NCBI RefSeq assembly: GCF_014905175.1
Contig: NC_057791.1
Coordinates: 19,754,537 to 19,818,536, forward strand
Reading direction: 5' to 3'
Source of the DNA: Aphidius gifuensis
Lineage: Eukaryota; Arthropoda; Insecta; Hymenoptera; Braconidae
Length of the DNA: 64,000 nt
A program made the position numbers and the translations under genes. Shown here one piece after another: positions 23,908 through 35,000 of this stretch (position 1 is its first letter; each line of letters begins with the position of its first letter). Below the pieces are notes generated by a model. It ran no database searches and was not told where the DNA came from. It saw only the letters and a list, made by a program, of their open reading frames with translations.

Positions 23908-24410
23908 ATGAACGCTTTCGGCACCGTGGCAGTAGCTTCAGCTGCCTTTCCTGATCCTTTAAAATTGGTAAGTTTCAATTAATCTTGATCAATAATAATT
24001 TACAATATAAAACCAACTATTTAATAATTATTCTGTAGGCTGATAATCCAGCTGTTCCCTCATTTCCGGACATAAGTAAATTAGTAACTCCAGAAATGAT
24101 ATCTGCTTTTCAAAATATATCATCATCATCGGGACAACCACTTCCAGGAATTGCAGAACTCACTACGGCCGTTGAAAAATCACGAAAATCTATTCAAACT
24201 GATTTGTGTGAAAATTTCGTTGGTGGATTTACATCAGCATTTGAAAAAATTATTCCAGGAGGTAATCCAGTAGCTGCTGCATTAACAATTGCCAAAACGA
24301 TCGCTGATGCAAATATGGCCATTGCTTTGAATTGTCCAGTAATTAATATTGGTGAACGTTTATTGGATGCTAATCAAAAAATTAGTTTAGCACAATTGCA
24401 GCTTAATTAA
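23908..24410 (+). CDS. SEC-3: small secreted protein paralog with shortened signal peptide
   Basis: Exons 23908-23967 and 24039-24410 with a 71-nt phase-0 intron (GTAAGT...TGTAG) give 143 aa. Exon 1 reads MNAFGTVAVASAAFPDPLKL. Its VAVASAA matches the end of the SEC-2 signal peptide, but about six residues of the n/h-region are missing, leaving a weak hydrophobic core. The spacer is short (no NGTS or long Ser/Thr tract). The conserved domain runs from about residue 56 (PGIAELTTAV) to 139, with FVGGFTSAFE, TIAKTIADA and NCPVINIGERLLDA. It has two cysteines (DLCEN and NCP), so a disulfide is possible. AATAAA is at 24478, near the end of the convergent SDR-D pseudogene. Function unknown. Confidence 0.82.
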
Positions 24411-24537
24411 TAATTTCAACTGGCTACAACATACTTGGACAAAAACTTTGAATGAAATAATTTTAAAAAATTACAAAAATAAATTAGCTACTTTACAATA
24501 AGTTAATAAACAATTATTTAAATTATTCTGATCTATT

Positions 24538-25300
24538 TTAAGAAGCAACATTGATTTGTAAATTAACACCAAGTCTTTTTGGAAATAAATTAAATTTATC
24601 AACATTTAATTTTTTATTTGTATCAGTAATTGGTGTATGAATATAACCAGGTAAAATATTAACAACACGTATTCCTTTATTAGCAAATGCTCGTGAATTG
24701 TCATTCTGAGAACAGCACCTTTGCTTACTGGATATGCAATTAAATCAGCTGATGCATCATCAGTCATGACACTTGCGATATTGATAATGACACAACGTTG
24801 GCAATTATTGTCAGAAATATTTTCTACCAACATGCCAACGGCTAGTAAATATCCCAAGTGCATTTACGTCCATCAAACATTTGTAAATTCCCCATGGATG
24901 TGCAACACGGGTCTCCAAGTCATCCGGGACCATAGTCTCAACAATACCGCTTCTATTTATAACTACATTGATTTTACCAAATTATTTCTTGCTAATTTCC
25001 AATGCAGCCTGTGCATCTGTTTTTATTTTAACCTTGAAAATTATTGAAATTTATAAATAAACATGTTAATTGGCTTTTATTTAACATTTAAAAAAAAAAA
25101 AAAAATTATTCACATTGGTATTTATAAATATTGCATTTACCTTTATTATTTTTATCAACAACTTTACCATTTAATTTTTTAAACATTCGCTTCACCTGAT
25201 GCTCCGCCTGTTATTAATGCAACAATTTTCTAAAAAATAAATTATAATTAATAATTTTATTTTCAAATTAAAAAAAAAAAAAACAAAATTATACCTTCAT
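24538..25300 (-). pseudogene. SDR-D: broken HSD17B10-like copy
   Basis: Exon 1 (25295-25300, ATG AAG) and its donor are intact. Exon 2 (25114-25229) is 116 nt instead of 162; the 46-nt loss after the GASG motif shifts the frame. Exon 3 starts at 25032. It carries an in-frame TAA at 24982-24984, a frameshift near 24846-24870 and another near 24690. NCAG has become NRSG, although Ser, Tyr and Lys of the active site (ASV; YPVSK) can still be read. The last intron is absent: sequence equivalent to exon 3 (..ACTG) runs directly into the exon-4 equivalent (AT..) near 24623. The C-terminus is cut short soon after FPKRLG, at a TAA at 24538. It cannot encode a complete SDR, but transcription is not excluded. 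Confidence 0.87.
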
Positions 25301-25573
25301 GGTTGGCTCCATATTGTGTGCAAGTTTGGTTTTTTTTTTTTTCTATATATAAAATGATAATACAAAATTTGTTTCTGCAGCCGGTGCAGTATAAGTTATT
25401 AACCACTAAAAACGTGATAATTTATGAATAAACTGACCACTTAATATATCTTTATTTTATATATCTATATCTTTATTTTTAAATTAAAAGTCAATATTGC
25501 GTCAGACATATTTATCTAAATTTTATGTAATTATTTTTAAATATTAAACAAGTATTTTTTTTTTACATCTACA

Positions 25574-26642
25574 TTAATGAATTTTATCATTTTTTTTTTT
25601 TTTTTTATTTACATCAGTATGATTAATCTCGTCATTGACAAAATGACTTTCGATAATGAATTTTATTAAGTGAGGAACCTCGACTGTCTTTGTGTTATTT
25701 TTTTTTTGAAACATTGCACATGTAAAATAACCAGCAACATTTTCAATTTTTTCTATACATAAAATAAATAATATATAATTATTTTTTTTGCCAATTAAAG
25801 TTAACAATTATCTAGTTAATATTTTGTTCTTACTTGAAACATGAGATGTTTCTACAATGCTTGGGGCGATTGTGACCACTCGTATACCCACAGAAGCGAC
25901 ATGTCTTGCTGCTGTTTCTGTCATTGCCATCTGTTGATTTGAAATTAAATTTTAATAATAATATATGTTAATTTATGATTATTAATATACTTACAACAGC
26001 AGCTTTGGACGAACTGTAAGTTATATTACGATAACCAATTCCATAAGCAGCAACACTGCCTAAATTTATTAAAACTCCTCTTTGGCCATCTTCATTTGGT
26101 TGATTTTTTTTTAAAAAACGAATTGATCGAGTTATCACATTAAATGTACCAAATGTATTAACTTCAAATATTTTTTTATACTCTTCAAGTGAATGTGGCT
26201 TATCATTATTTAAATCATAACCACCTTCTTCACCTCCATGAATACCAGCACTATTTATAACAACATTCACTTTACCAAATTTTTCATTTGCAAAATTTAA
26301 AGCATTGTCTACTGATTTTTCATAAATAACCTGAATTAATATGAAAAAAAAAATTGAAAATAAATCAATAATTTAATTTATATTTATAAATGTAAATAAT
26401 TTATTTTACATTTGTATTTATGAAAGCTGCATTTTCACCGAAATTAATAGCAACATATTTTCCTTGAGGATCAATATCAGCTATGACAGCTTTACCTCCA
26501 TTTGTAATAATCATTTCGACAATACTTTTTCCAATTCCTGATGCTCCACCAGTTACCAAAGCAACAATATCCTTAAACAAAATATAATTTAAATTAATTT
26601 TCAAAGCGAAAAAAAAAAAAGAATAAATCAATTAACCTTCAT
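25574..26642 (-). CDS. SDR-E: HSD17B10-like dehydrogenase with an extra intron and aberrant C-terminus
   Basis: Five exons on the minus strand: 26637-26642, 26410-26571, 25995-26330, 25834-25930 and 25574-25752. They give 259 aa, in frame throughout; introns are 65, 79, 64 and 81 nt. TGGASGIG, NSAG, Asn114, Ser148, Tyr161 and Lys165 (YSSSK) are present. The 64-nt intron at 25931-25994 (GTAAGT...CAACAG, phase 0, between Val168 and Met169) is missing from the other four copies, which have continuous coding sequence there. The last exon is weakly conserved: the PRRLG block is lost (MFQKKN), EIIRLD is EINHTD, and the frame runs through a poly-A tract to end in KKKKKNDKIH. The first donor is an atypical GTTAAT. 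This may be a functional but fast-evolving copy or an early pseudogene. Confidence 0.8.
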
Positions 26643-29019
26643 TTTAGTATAAGCTATTTAAATTAATTATCAGAAGTGCTTTAAGTATCACTTGCAACTG
26701 CAGTATGAAAATTTTATTCAACAGACATTTAAGAACTGAGTACTAATTTTCATATATTTATTTATTTATTTTTTTCTTTGATGTGATTTATGAAACACAT
26801 GTGTATCCAAGATAAAAAATACAACAAACATATTAGATAACCTGCACGAGGTCAGTTTGATTAACCTTCATATATGACAGGAATAAATAAAATCATGATC
26901 GAAATATTGTTAATAAAAAAAATAAATATTTAACAAGATCAAATGATTTATTTTTATATAATTTATATACAGCAAAATTATTATCTTGTTTATCAAGTAA
27001 CATATCATTGTTTTTCGCTTTTTATTTTTTCACAAAGAAATGATAGCAATAAATTGTTTAAGTAATAAAAAAAATGGTAATTTAATTTTTTATTTGGTAA
27101 TATTATTGATGATAATTAATTATAAATTGAAATAGCATTTTCATGGAACGTGGTCAACCAGTTTTACAGAACCTAATTCAACCCGATTAAATGCCCAGTG
27201 CCAGGTTAATGCTTGTAAATTGAACAAATTATGTATCGTACAGTTGGAGACCAACGCGTAATAATTAACATACGCATTACCTCCGACACCGAGTCAACCT
27301 AAAATTTGCATTACTACGTGTCGAACTGGCATCTGATCTCCAGAGACCCACACACACATGCACACAAACTATTTCCCATCTCCCTTGTCAACTAAATAAT
27401 TTAATTTTCAACAAAAAAAAAATAAATATTTAATTTTAATTTATAAAATAGTTGTCAAACTTTTCAAGTTCGAAATGAATAAATTTTATATTTTATTTTC
27501 CATTTTTATAAAATTAAAAAATTAATATTTATTGTTAAAATTAATTTATGATAAATTTTATTAATTTACAGGGTGAATAGTAGGTGTGTGTGGTGAAGAC
27601 TTGAGTTGGCCATTTCATTTTGAACAAGGTGTGAGAATGTCGTCGAGGTCGGACACCACGTAAATTGCATACCCAATTGTGGTTGACTGAAGAGTATGGG
27701 CTTGCACAGCTGTACGTCAGTGAATTTCATTTTATACATGGTATTTTTATTTTTATATATATATAGTTTTTGGCTCTTTTAAATTGTGAATAATTTCTAT
27801 TTTCTATCTATTTTGTGTCCCTGTTATTTTGGTAAGTTTCAAGGTGGTGTACAGCCAAAGCTGGATATAACAAATCCACAACCACAAGCCCATTTTGAGC
27901 TTGAAATGGTATACCAACACCAAAAAACTTTGATACACTAAACTCGTACGACTTTACTTTTATTATAATTATCATGTATAAACTAAAATTTGCATCAGAT
28001 ATAAATTATCAATATATAAAAACAAAAAATATTAGTAAGATTATAATATATAATTATTCATTATAACTTTAGGACAATAAAAGTAATATAATAAAGTAAA
28101 ATTATAAATAATAATGCGAAATATATAAAATACAATTTATACAATTTATGGTTTTATTTTGTACACTCGACAGTCACATTTTCCGCTCTTTTCATGTCAA
28201 ACGCACGCTTACAATTTCCGTTATAAGCCCAGTGAAAATCGTTTCCTTATTTATTTTATATATACCAACAAGATTCTCAACGACTAAGCGCATTGAGACA
28301 GGTGCGTCTTTCAGTTGTACTTCAACTAACAATAGTTTATTATCATTATATATATTTTATCTTAAACAAGCCTTTTTATAACACTGTCTTTATGCGGACA
28401 CGTTAAGGGTCTAGTTTCATGGTTCAGCTCATTATTTTTTGATAAATGCTGATGCCAGTTAAATTGTACAAAAGGTTACTATATGATTCAGAGTATATAT
28501 AAAATATCATTTACTCTTTTACACTTGAATTTTTATACCTTTTTTTTTTTTTATCTGGAAAAGAGAAAAAATAACAAAATTTTTTTCATCAAAAATTCAT
28601 TATCACAATAATTATATAATAAAAAAGAAAAAAAATTGGATTACATGGCAATTTTTATACAAGTGTTTTCTTTATGAAGGCTCGTTGAATTTTGGTAAAA
28701 TTGCTACAATTTTCCAAGAGGCTCAAACAGCCTTCCATTTGGCTTCCAATCAGCTTTTTCGTATACATATATACTGTGGTAGCTCAATCAAGAAAAGCCA
28801 ACACATATTCAGTTTGTCTCGTAGACAGTACAACACCCCTTCTTGAAACTTTATTCAATAGCAACTTTGTCTATCACATGATCGAAATTTAGAGATGCAC
28901 GAAAAGTAACTTGAGTTTTATGCTTTCAATTTTAACTTTAATTTTTACTTGTTTATTTATTTTTTTTCTTACCATTTATTTATTTATTTTAGATTTATTT
29001 TTTTCTTTATCTAATTCAG
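26643..29019. other. No gene recognised downstream of the cluster
   Basis: 5' flank of SDR-E, then AT-rich DNA. GC-richer patches at about 27120-27380 and 27570-27740 have no convincing coding frame. A strong donor-like GTAAGT lies near 27831 without a supported upstream exon. Confidence 0.5.
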
Positions 29020-29088
29020 TCTGATTCTGTTATAGAACAAGAAAATCTAACAAGATGCTGGCTGGTTGGGATAACGTTGAATCCAGAG
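29020..29088 (+). other. Candidate 69-nt internal coding exon
   Basis: A pyrimidine-rich acceptor (TTCTTTATCTAATTCAG) precedes 29020, and GAG|GTAAGA follows 29088. The interval is exactly 23 codons, open in phase 0/0, and reads as ordinary protein (ending TRCWLVGITLNPE). Such an exon could be skipped without breaking frame. I do not recognise the protein and no partner exon is certain, so it might belong to a gene with very long introns or be chance. Confidence 0.35.
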
Positions 29089-32000
29089 GTAAGAAATTGC
29101 ATGCGTCAAGTTAAAAGAAAATGCATGGTTTAAAGTTGACTATAAAAAATAGTGTTGGTACTTTTGATTCGTTTAAATGTGCTAACAACTTTTCCGACAA
29201 GATCTTGCATCAAATGAATTGTGAAAGACTGAGATACCTTGATTACCTTTCGAAAAGTTAAAATTGTCTGATTAATCGTAATAGAACCTATTCAATAGTT
29301 ATTTTTTTATCATTAAAACTTTATTTATTTATTCATCATTATTATTTAACAAAAAAAAAAAAAGAAAATACAAAAAGTTTTTTAATTGGAATAAAATATA
29401 TAATAAATCTTTGTTTTATCATTATTTTTTTTTTTTCTTTTACAAGAGATGAGACTTGGAATTTCGAGGTCGATGTGAAATTCATGTTAGTATATGGAAA
29501 ATTAATTTAAGTGGTTGCTTTTGTGAAACCACGTAATTTAATATTATTAGTTTGAGCAAAAGTGTTTACAGTGGTCGACATAGAAAACCCGAGTTAGCTT
29601 TTTGAGTGACAAGGTCATGTTCATAATTTGAATTATTAATTCTTACTACAATTAATTGTAATTATTTTTTTTTTATCCTAAGTCAAATTAAACCCTTTTT
29701 TTCTTTTTTTAAAAAGATAATTTATTTTTAAAAAAATTGCGATGAATAAATAATAAAAAATGAATAAGAAATCAATACTTTACTCGTGTATAAATAAAAT
29801 GACATCTCACTTTACGTTAATGACACCCACAAATAAAGATATATTTACCTGTCAGTTTAAAATTAAAAAAAAATATATTTCTTTTTATACCAAGATCAAG
29901 TATCAAGAGATAATTTAATTGTGCTAAATGAATGGGTGTACACACGATCCAACAAAGGAAAATAATTATTTTTAAATCTAAATCTTACCAAGTTTAACAT
30001 ATCGTGTGGGTTTTTCATTGATATTGATCTCACATTGGCGTCATTCGATAATACACTGTAATTTATTTATTTATTTTATTTTTAAAAGCACTTTTAAGAA
30101 AAGATATCTTGAATTATTTAAATCCACTTGGTTTTGAATACGTGATTGTAATTCATTGTTAATAAATCTCTGATTGTACAACTGATCAAAGCTTCTCATA
30201 TTCACAATATTATCCTTCAACCAAATCACAACATAATAATTCAAACTTGATATTTTTTCCTTTCATCATAACATTAAAAAAAGAAATTTAATTTTAGCTT
30301 TTGCTAATAATATTTCTATGAATTTTAAATAGACATTATAACGTCATAAAAATTGCTCATCAATTGTCAAATTTACCTGACACTCACTTGAATTATCCAA
30401 AGATAACTCATACATATAGATATGAATTTTTTTTTCTTTGCTCTTTAAACTACTTGAGATAATTAAAAATCAAAGTTCATGCCAAAGTAAATTTATATCA
30501 TATTGAAATAAATGATGTAGAATAATATTAAGATAATGTTGAACTTTAAAATGTGGTTAATAATAATTCTTGGACAGGATGATGTCCTTCTAGAGTTTCA
30601 ATGTAGATACCAAGTAATCTAACAAGCTGTATATCCATAACTTCTTGACAAATGATCCTTCATGTAAACAACCATTATTTCAATGATACGAATCTTGATA
30701 ACACTTTTTATTTTTTATCTTTGTCTGCTCGAAATATGGTCATAACTTTTGTGATATTTAAATTGATCAATCAGATAAATTTATGTCTAGAGAGAAAACG
30801 AAAAAAAAAACAATAAATTATTGATTACTTATGATATTTGCAAGTGATATCAATAAAGTCCAAGATATAATTTATTTATACACACAGATGTTCATGTGTG
30901 TGTGTGTGTAATTATTAACACAATAACACGTGCAGTGCGTTAATAACTTTCACACATTGTCCAACAATAATTTGCATGAACATTGAGGCCAATAAACACT
31001 CTCGCAGTTTGAAAATGATGAAGAAGAGAAGGGGTTGATTTGATTGGTCTATAGACATAATGATGCCAATGTATTGTCATGCAAATCTTGCTTTCGAGAC
31101 TGTGAGGCGAGCCTCGGGCCCCATTATATCGTTGGCAACCGCTTATCGTTCACTATTCGTCCAACATAAATTCACGATTTACCCAATGAAACTCTGATAT
31201 AGTTTACCAGTTATCACAAGAATCTTTAGCGTCATTTGGAGAAGCTTCTTGGATCAATACTCTCTTGACTTGATAGAAAAAAATATATATATAAATAAAT
31301 TTCGAAAAAAAATCCAACAAGTCCCCTGGTCAGTTGAAAAGTCTTTTTTTTTTTTTTTTTTTTGTATACCTATACCCATTTTTGCTCGAGTATTTTATTC
31401 TGATTTTGTGTATATGGAAAATTGATAAGAGAATTTTTACAGTTGAAAAAAAAAAAACCAATGGCGATATAGAAGTTGGATAAAAAGAAAAAAATAGTAT
31501 ATGAACAGATGGGATGTTGTTGTGTCTCTTGGGGATATGTAATTTTTTTTTTTTTTTCGGGTATTATTGCCGGAAGGGTGAGTTCGCTATCATTGCTCCA
31601 TTCTCGCGATTCTAATGCCATTCTAAAATGACATATTAACTGTACAATGATATTGAAATTGATATGACTAAACTCCAATTTTATTGTAAAAAAAAAACAC
31701 CCCGTGGTTCCAACGTGGTTTTTGTATATTAAAAAAAATCTTTTGTTATATCGATAACTACCCTTGTTTGAATTATATTTACAAGAAGAATTTATTCACA
31801 ATTAAATTGACAACTGTTGGTCAACTGTTTCATAAAAATTTATACAATTGATTAAACATAAAATTTTTTCATTTATTTATTTGAAAATTGGTTGAAAAAA
31901 AATTTAATTTGGCAAATTTTTTTTTTTTTGTTTAATAAATAAATATCAAAAAACCATCAGACAAATGTAATTAATAAAAAAAAATCATAATAACACATAC

Positions 32001-35000
32001 TCGTTATGTAAAAAAAAAAAAAAAATTGAAATAAATAAAAACGCTTTTGATGTTGACGATGATTTTTCCATCACGCTCAGTTTGAAATATGAAAACAAAA
32101 TTACGCGGTTCAACGAATCGAGTTTCTAACCACGCAAAGCGAAATATTTTTGAGGGATATAAAGGGTGGTATGATGATGCACATATAGAGACCGAATGCA
32201 CGCGTGAATTGTGTTACGATATAAAGGATATATGTGTATGTGGATGGAATATAGTGACCGGGCAATATCACCAACAGAACCATAGGATTATACGCAGCCG
32301 ATTACTGGATTCAATCAATTATTGTTCACTCGGTATCTACGTCATACCGGCCACACGAGAGTAGTATAACATCAAGTACCTATCTGTTTGAAGTTTCAAA
32401 AATTAATTAATTAATTAATTTCAAAAAGTCAATTAATATTGTTTTACATATTGATGTAATTTATCAACCAATGAGTGACAATGAAAATAAAAAAAAAACA
32501 TCAACTTTTGGTCATTTTTGAATTTCAAATAAACAAAGATTAAATTTTTTTTTTTTTTTAATTAATTCAATAATTAAAATGAAATGAAAAAAAAATTAAA
32601 TTGTAATTTATTCCATACGATTTAATTGAAAATTATAAATTCATTTATTTATTTAAATTTAATATTGATATTGTGAATTTTAGGATAGAATTGTATTTGG
32701 ATTATATCGGCAACAGAATCCAATATAGGCTCAGTGTCGTCCAGTTTTGGTTAGTCCGCTTATCTCAACACCGTTGAATACTAATTGAGGATACTACTGG
32801 TTATACTATATCGTATCACAATCACCACAATTAATCCAAATCATAACAAATCGATTTTACGTATTAACTTGACTTGTAAAATTTAATTTAAATATAAGAC
32901 TATTTAAAATTTAATCTACAAATAATGTTATTATTTTTTTATTTTTTTTAAATATCCAATTAGACTTGGCATACAAGTAGTTTTGGCAAACATGAAAATT
33001 TCAAGTGTCTTAAAGAAAGAGTTTGTAGTTTAACTGTCTAAAAACGAAAATGAAAAATAAAATAAAAAATATAATATTACTTCATACCAATTTAACTGGT
33101 TGAAAATTCCCGAGAGCCTATTTTTTATTTTTTATTTTTAGCTCTTACTATAGCATCGTGCCCATGACACTCGAAATGAAGAGAAAATTGGAAGAGACTT
33201 GTAATAGCGAACTGAGTTTGAGACACACAAAATGAGACCAACGGTGTGAATCCCACCGATATTCACCCTTAATCCCCCTTGGGACAAGCGAATATCGTAA
33301 TTTCAGGATTGTTACCCGATTTTATTTTCTCATACTAAACTCTAGGTCTCGTGCATTTTCACTCGAATTTTCCAATTTTCTCTTCTTTTTTTTTTTTATA
33401 TTTATTTTTTTTTTTTGTTTTCTGCTGACTATGCGATTGTCTGTGTTAAACATACCACCACTGTTCTCCCATCGGCTCAAATTACCATTCATTACATTGA
33501 AAAATTTTCTATAAAATTGATGAAACAATTGTACACCATAATTGTACAGAGCAATTGAATTTTATATCCCTCTCAGCCTAAAAAAAATAATGTCAAATTG
33601 AAAAAATATATCCCGATTGTCTGGAATTGGAATAAAAATACAAAGCTCATTTTTATTTTTTTATTTTTCGTTGGATAAATTATGTATTTGACTTGGGTTA
33701 ACGAAAAATAAAAAATCAAAAAATATTAAATTGACGGAAATGAAAAAAAAATTTATTTGGAGTTTAAGCGAGGGAAATGAATTTGTAGAAAATAAAAAAT
33801 AAAAAAATAACAGAAACACCAAGGGGGGTGTGACAGAATTGTTATAGTAAAATTGCAACAATGTCATGAACGTAAATAAAAATAAAAGTTTATAAAAGTG
33901 AAAAGGATGAAAATGTTAAAAATATACAGACAAAAAAAATAACCAACTTCAAGAAGATCCAATGAGAAAGTACAAAGAAGCAGCAAAAAAAATAAAAATA
34001 AAATAAAAAAAATAGTAGAAGATGGCCTGCTTGCGATTAGATGACTTGTCAACCTACGGTAAAATTGCATTTTACAAACTTGTTTCGTGAAAAAGAATTG
34101 GAGGAAATTGTAGAGGAGGGTCTTGTGTCGTTCTCACTGTGGCAACATATATACACAGCCTAGACCAGGTGGTGGAGGAGGTAAAAAAAAAAAAAAAATG
34201 TAGGATACACGTCCGGATCTTTATCAAGAGAGACTAAACCTAGTGGGCATACTATTTTCCATTTTAGTATGTGTTTACTTAAAATACAAAGAAAAATACA
34301 AATACTAAAAATAAGAAAATGAAAGAGTAGAGAAAATTTTACTGTCCAGAATAAGCTGCAGGACGTTGTTCACCTTGTTGATGATGAAAAAATAAATAAA
34401 TAAAAAAAATAAGACATGCAAAACTTTATATTCTCTGCTTTATTCTTCATTCTTTTTATATCTTTTATTTTTCCTTCTTCTTCTTCTATTTTCAAGGTTT
34501 GCTGAAGCCTTGTTTAATTCTCATTCCACAATTCATTCAATCCCACTCCTATTTATTTTTACAAAGAGACACACAAATTGCCTTGAAACTTAGTTTTGCT
34601 GGATATAAAGGACTTTCCGATTACGTTATCCAGAAACTCTGTGATTGATCTGAGATGACGACGATTGCATTGGGTAACTCAATATCATCTCTCTCTTTCT
34701 ATTTTATATCTTGAGTATGCAGACTAACTATTCAAATGTTTCAGCTTGACGATGAATTAATTTAAGTTTTAGTCATCAATTGATGATCAAGCAACAGTAT
34801 TTTTTAAAAATTAAATATTAAAAATATTTATTTTTATTATTGAACATATTTATTGACACATATTTCCAACTGGATAATTTTTTATAATATAAAATTCAGT
34901 TAATTTATTATATTTGTTTTTTTCGTTGTTTATTTAGATTGATTCTTTGCACGCTTTTGACCATGTTTATATTATAAATTTATATTGCCTAGATTTATAA

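Noticed and set aside
32089..32364. Plus-strand 91-codon ATG frame with several Cys/Trp codons
   Set aside because: No recognisable motif, no splice partner, an overlapping antisense frame and many ATA codons; most likely a chance frame in a less AT-rich patch.
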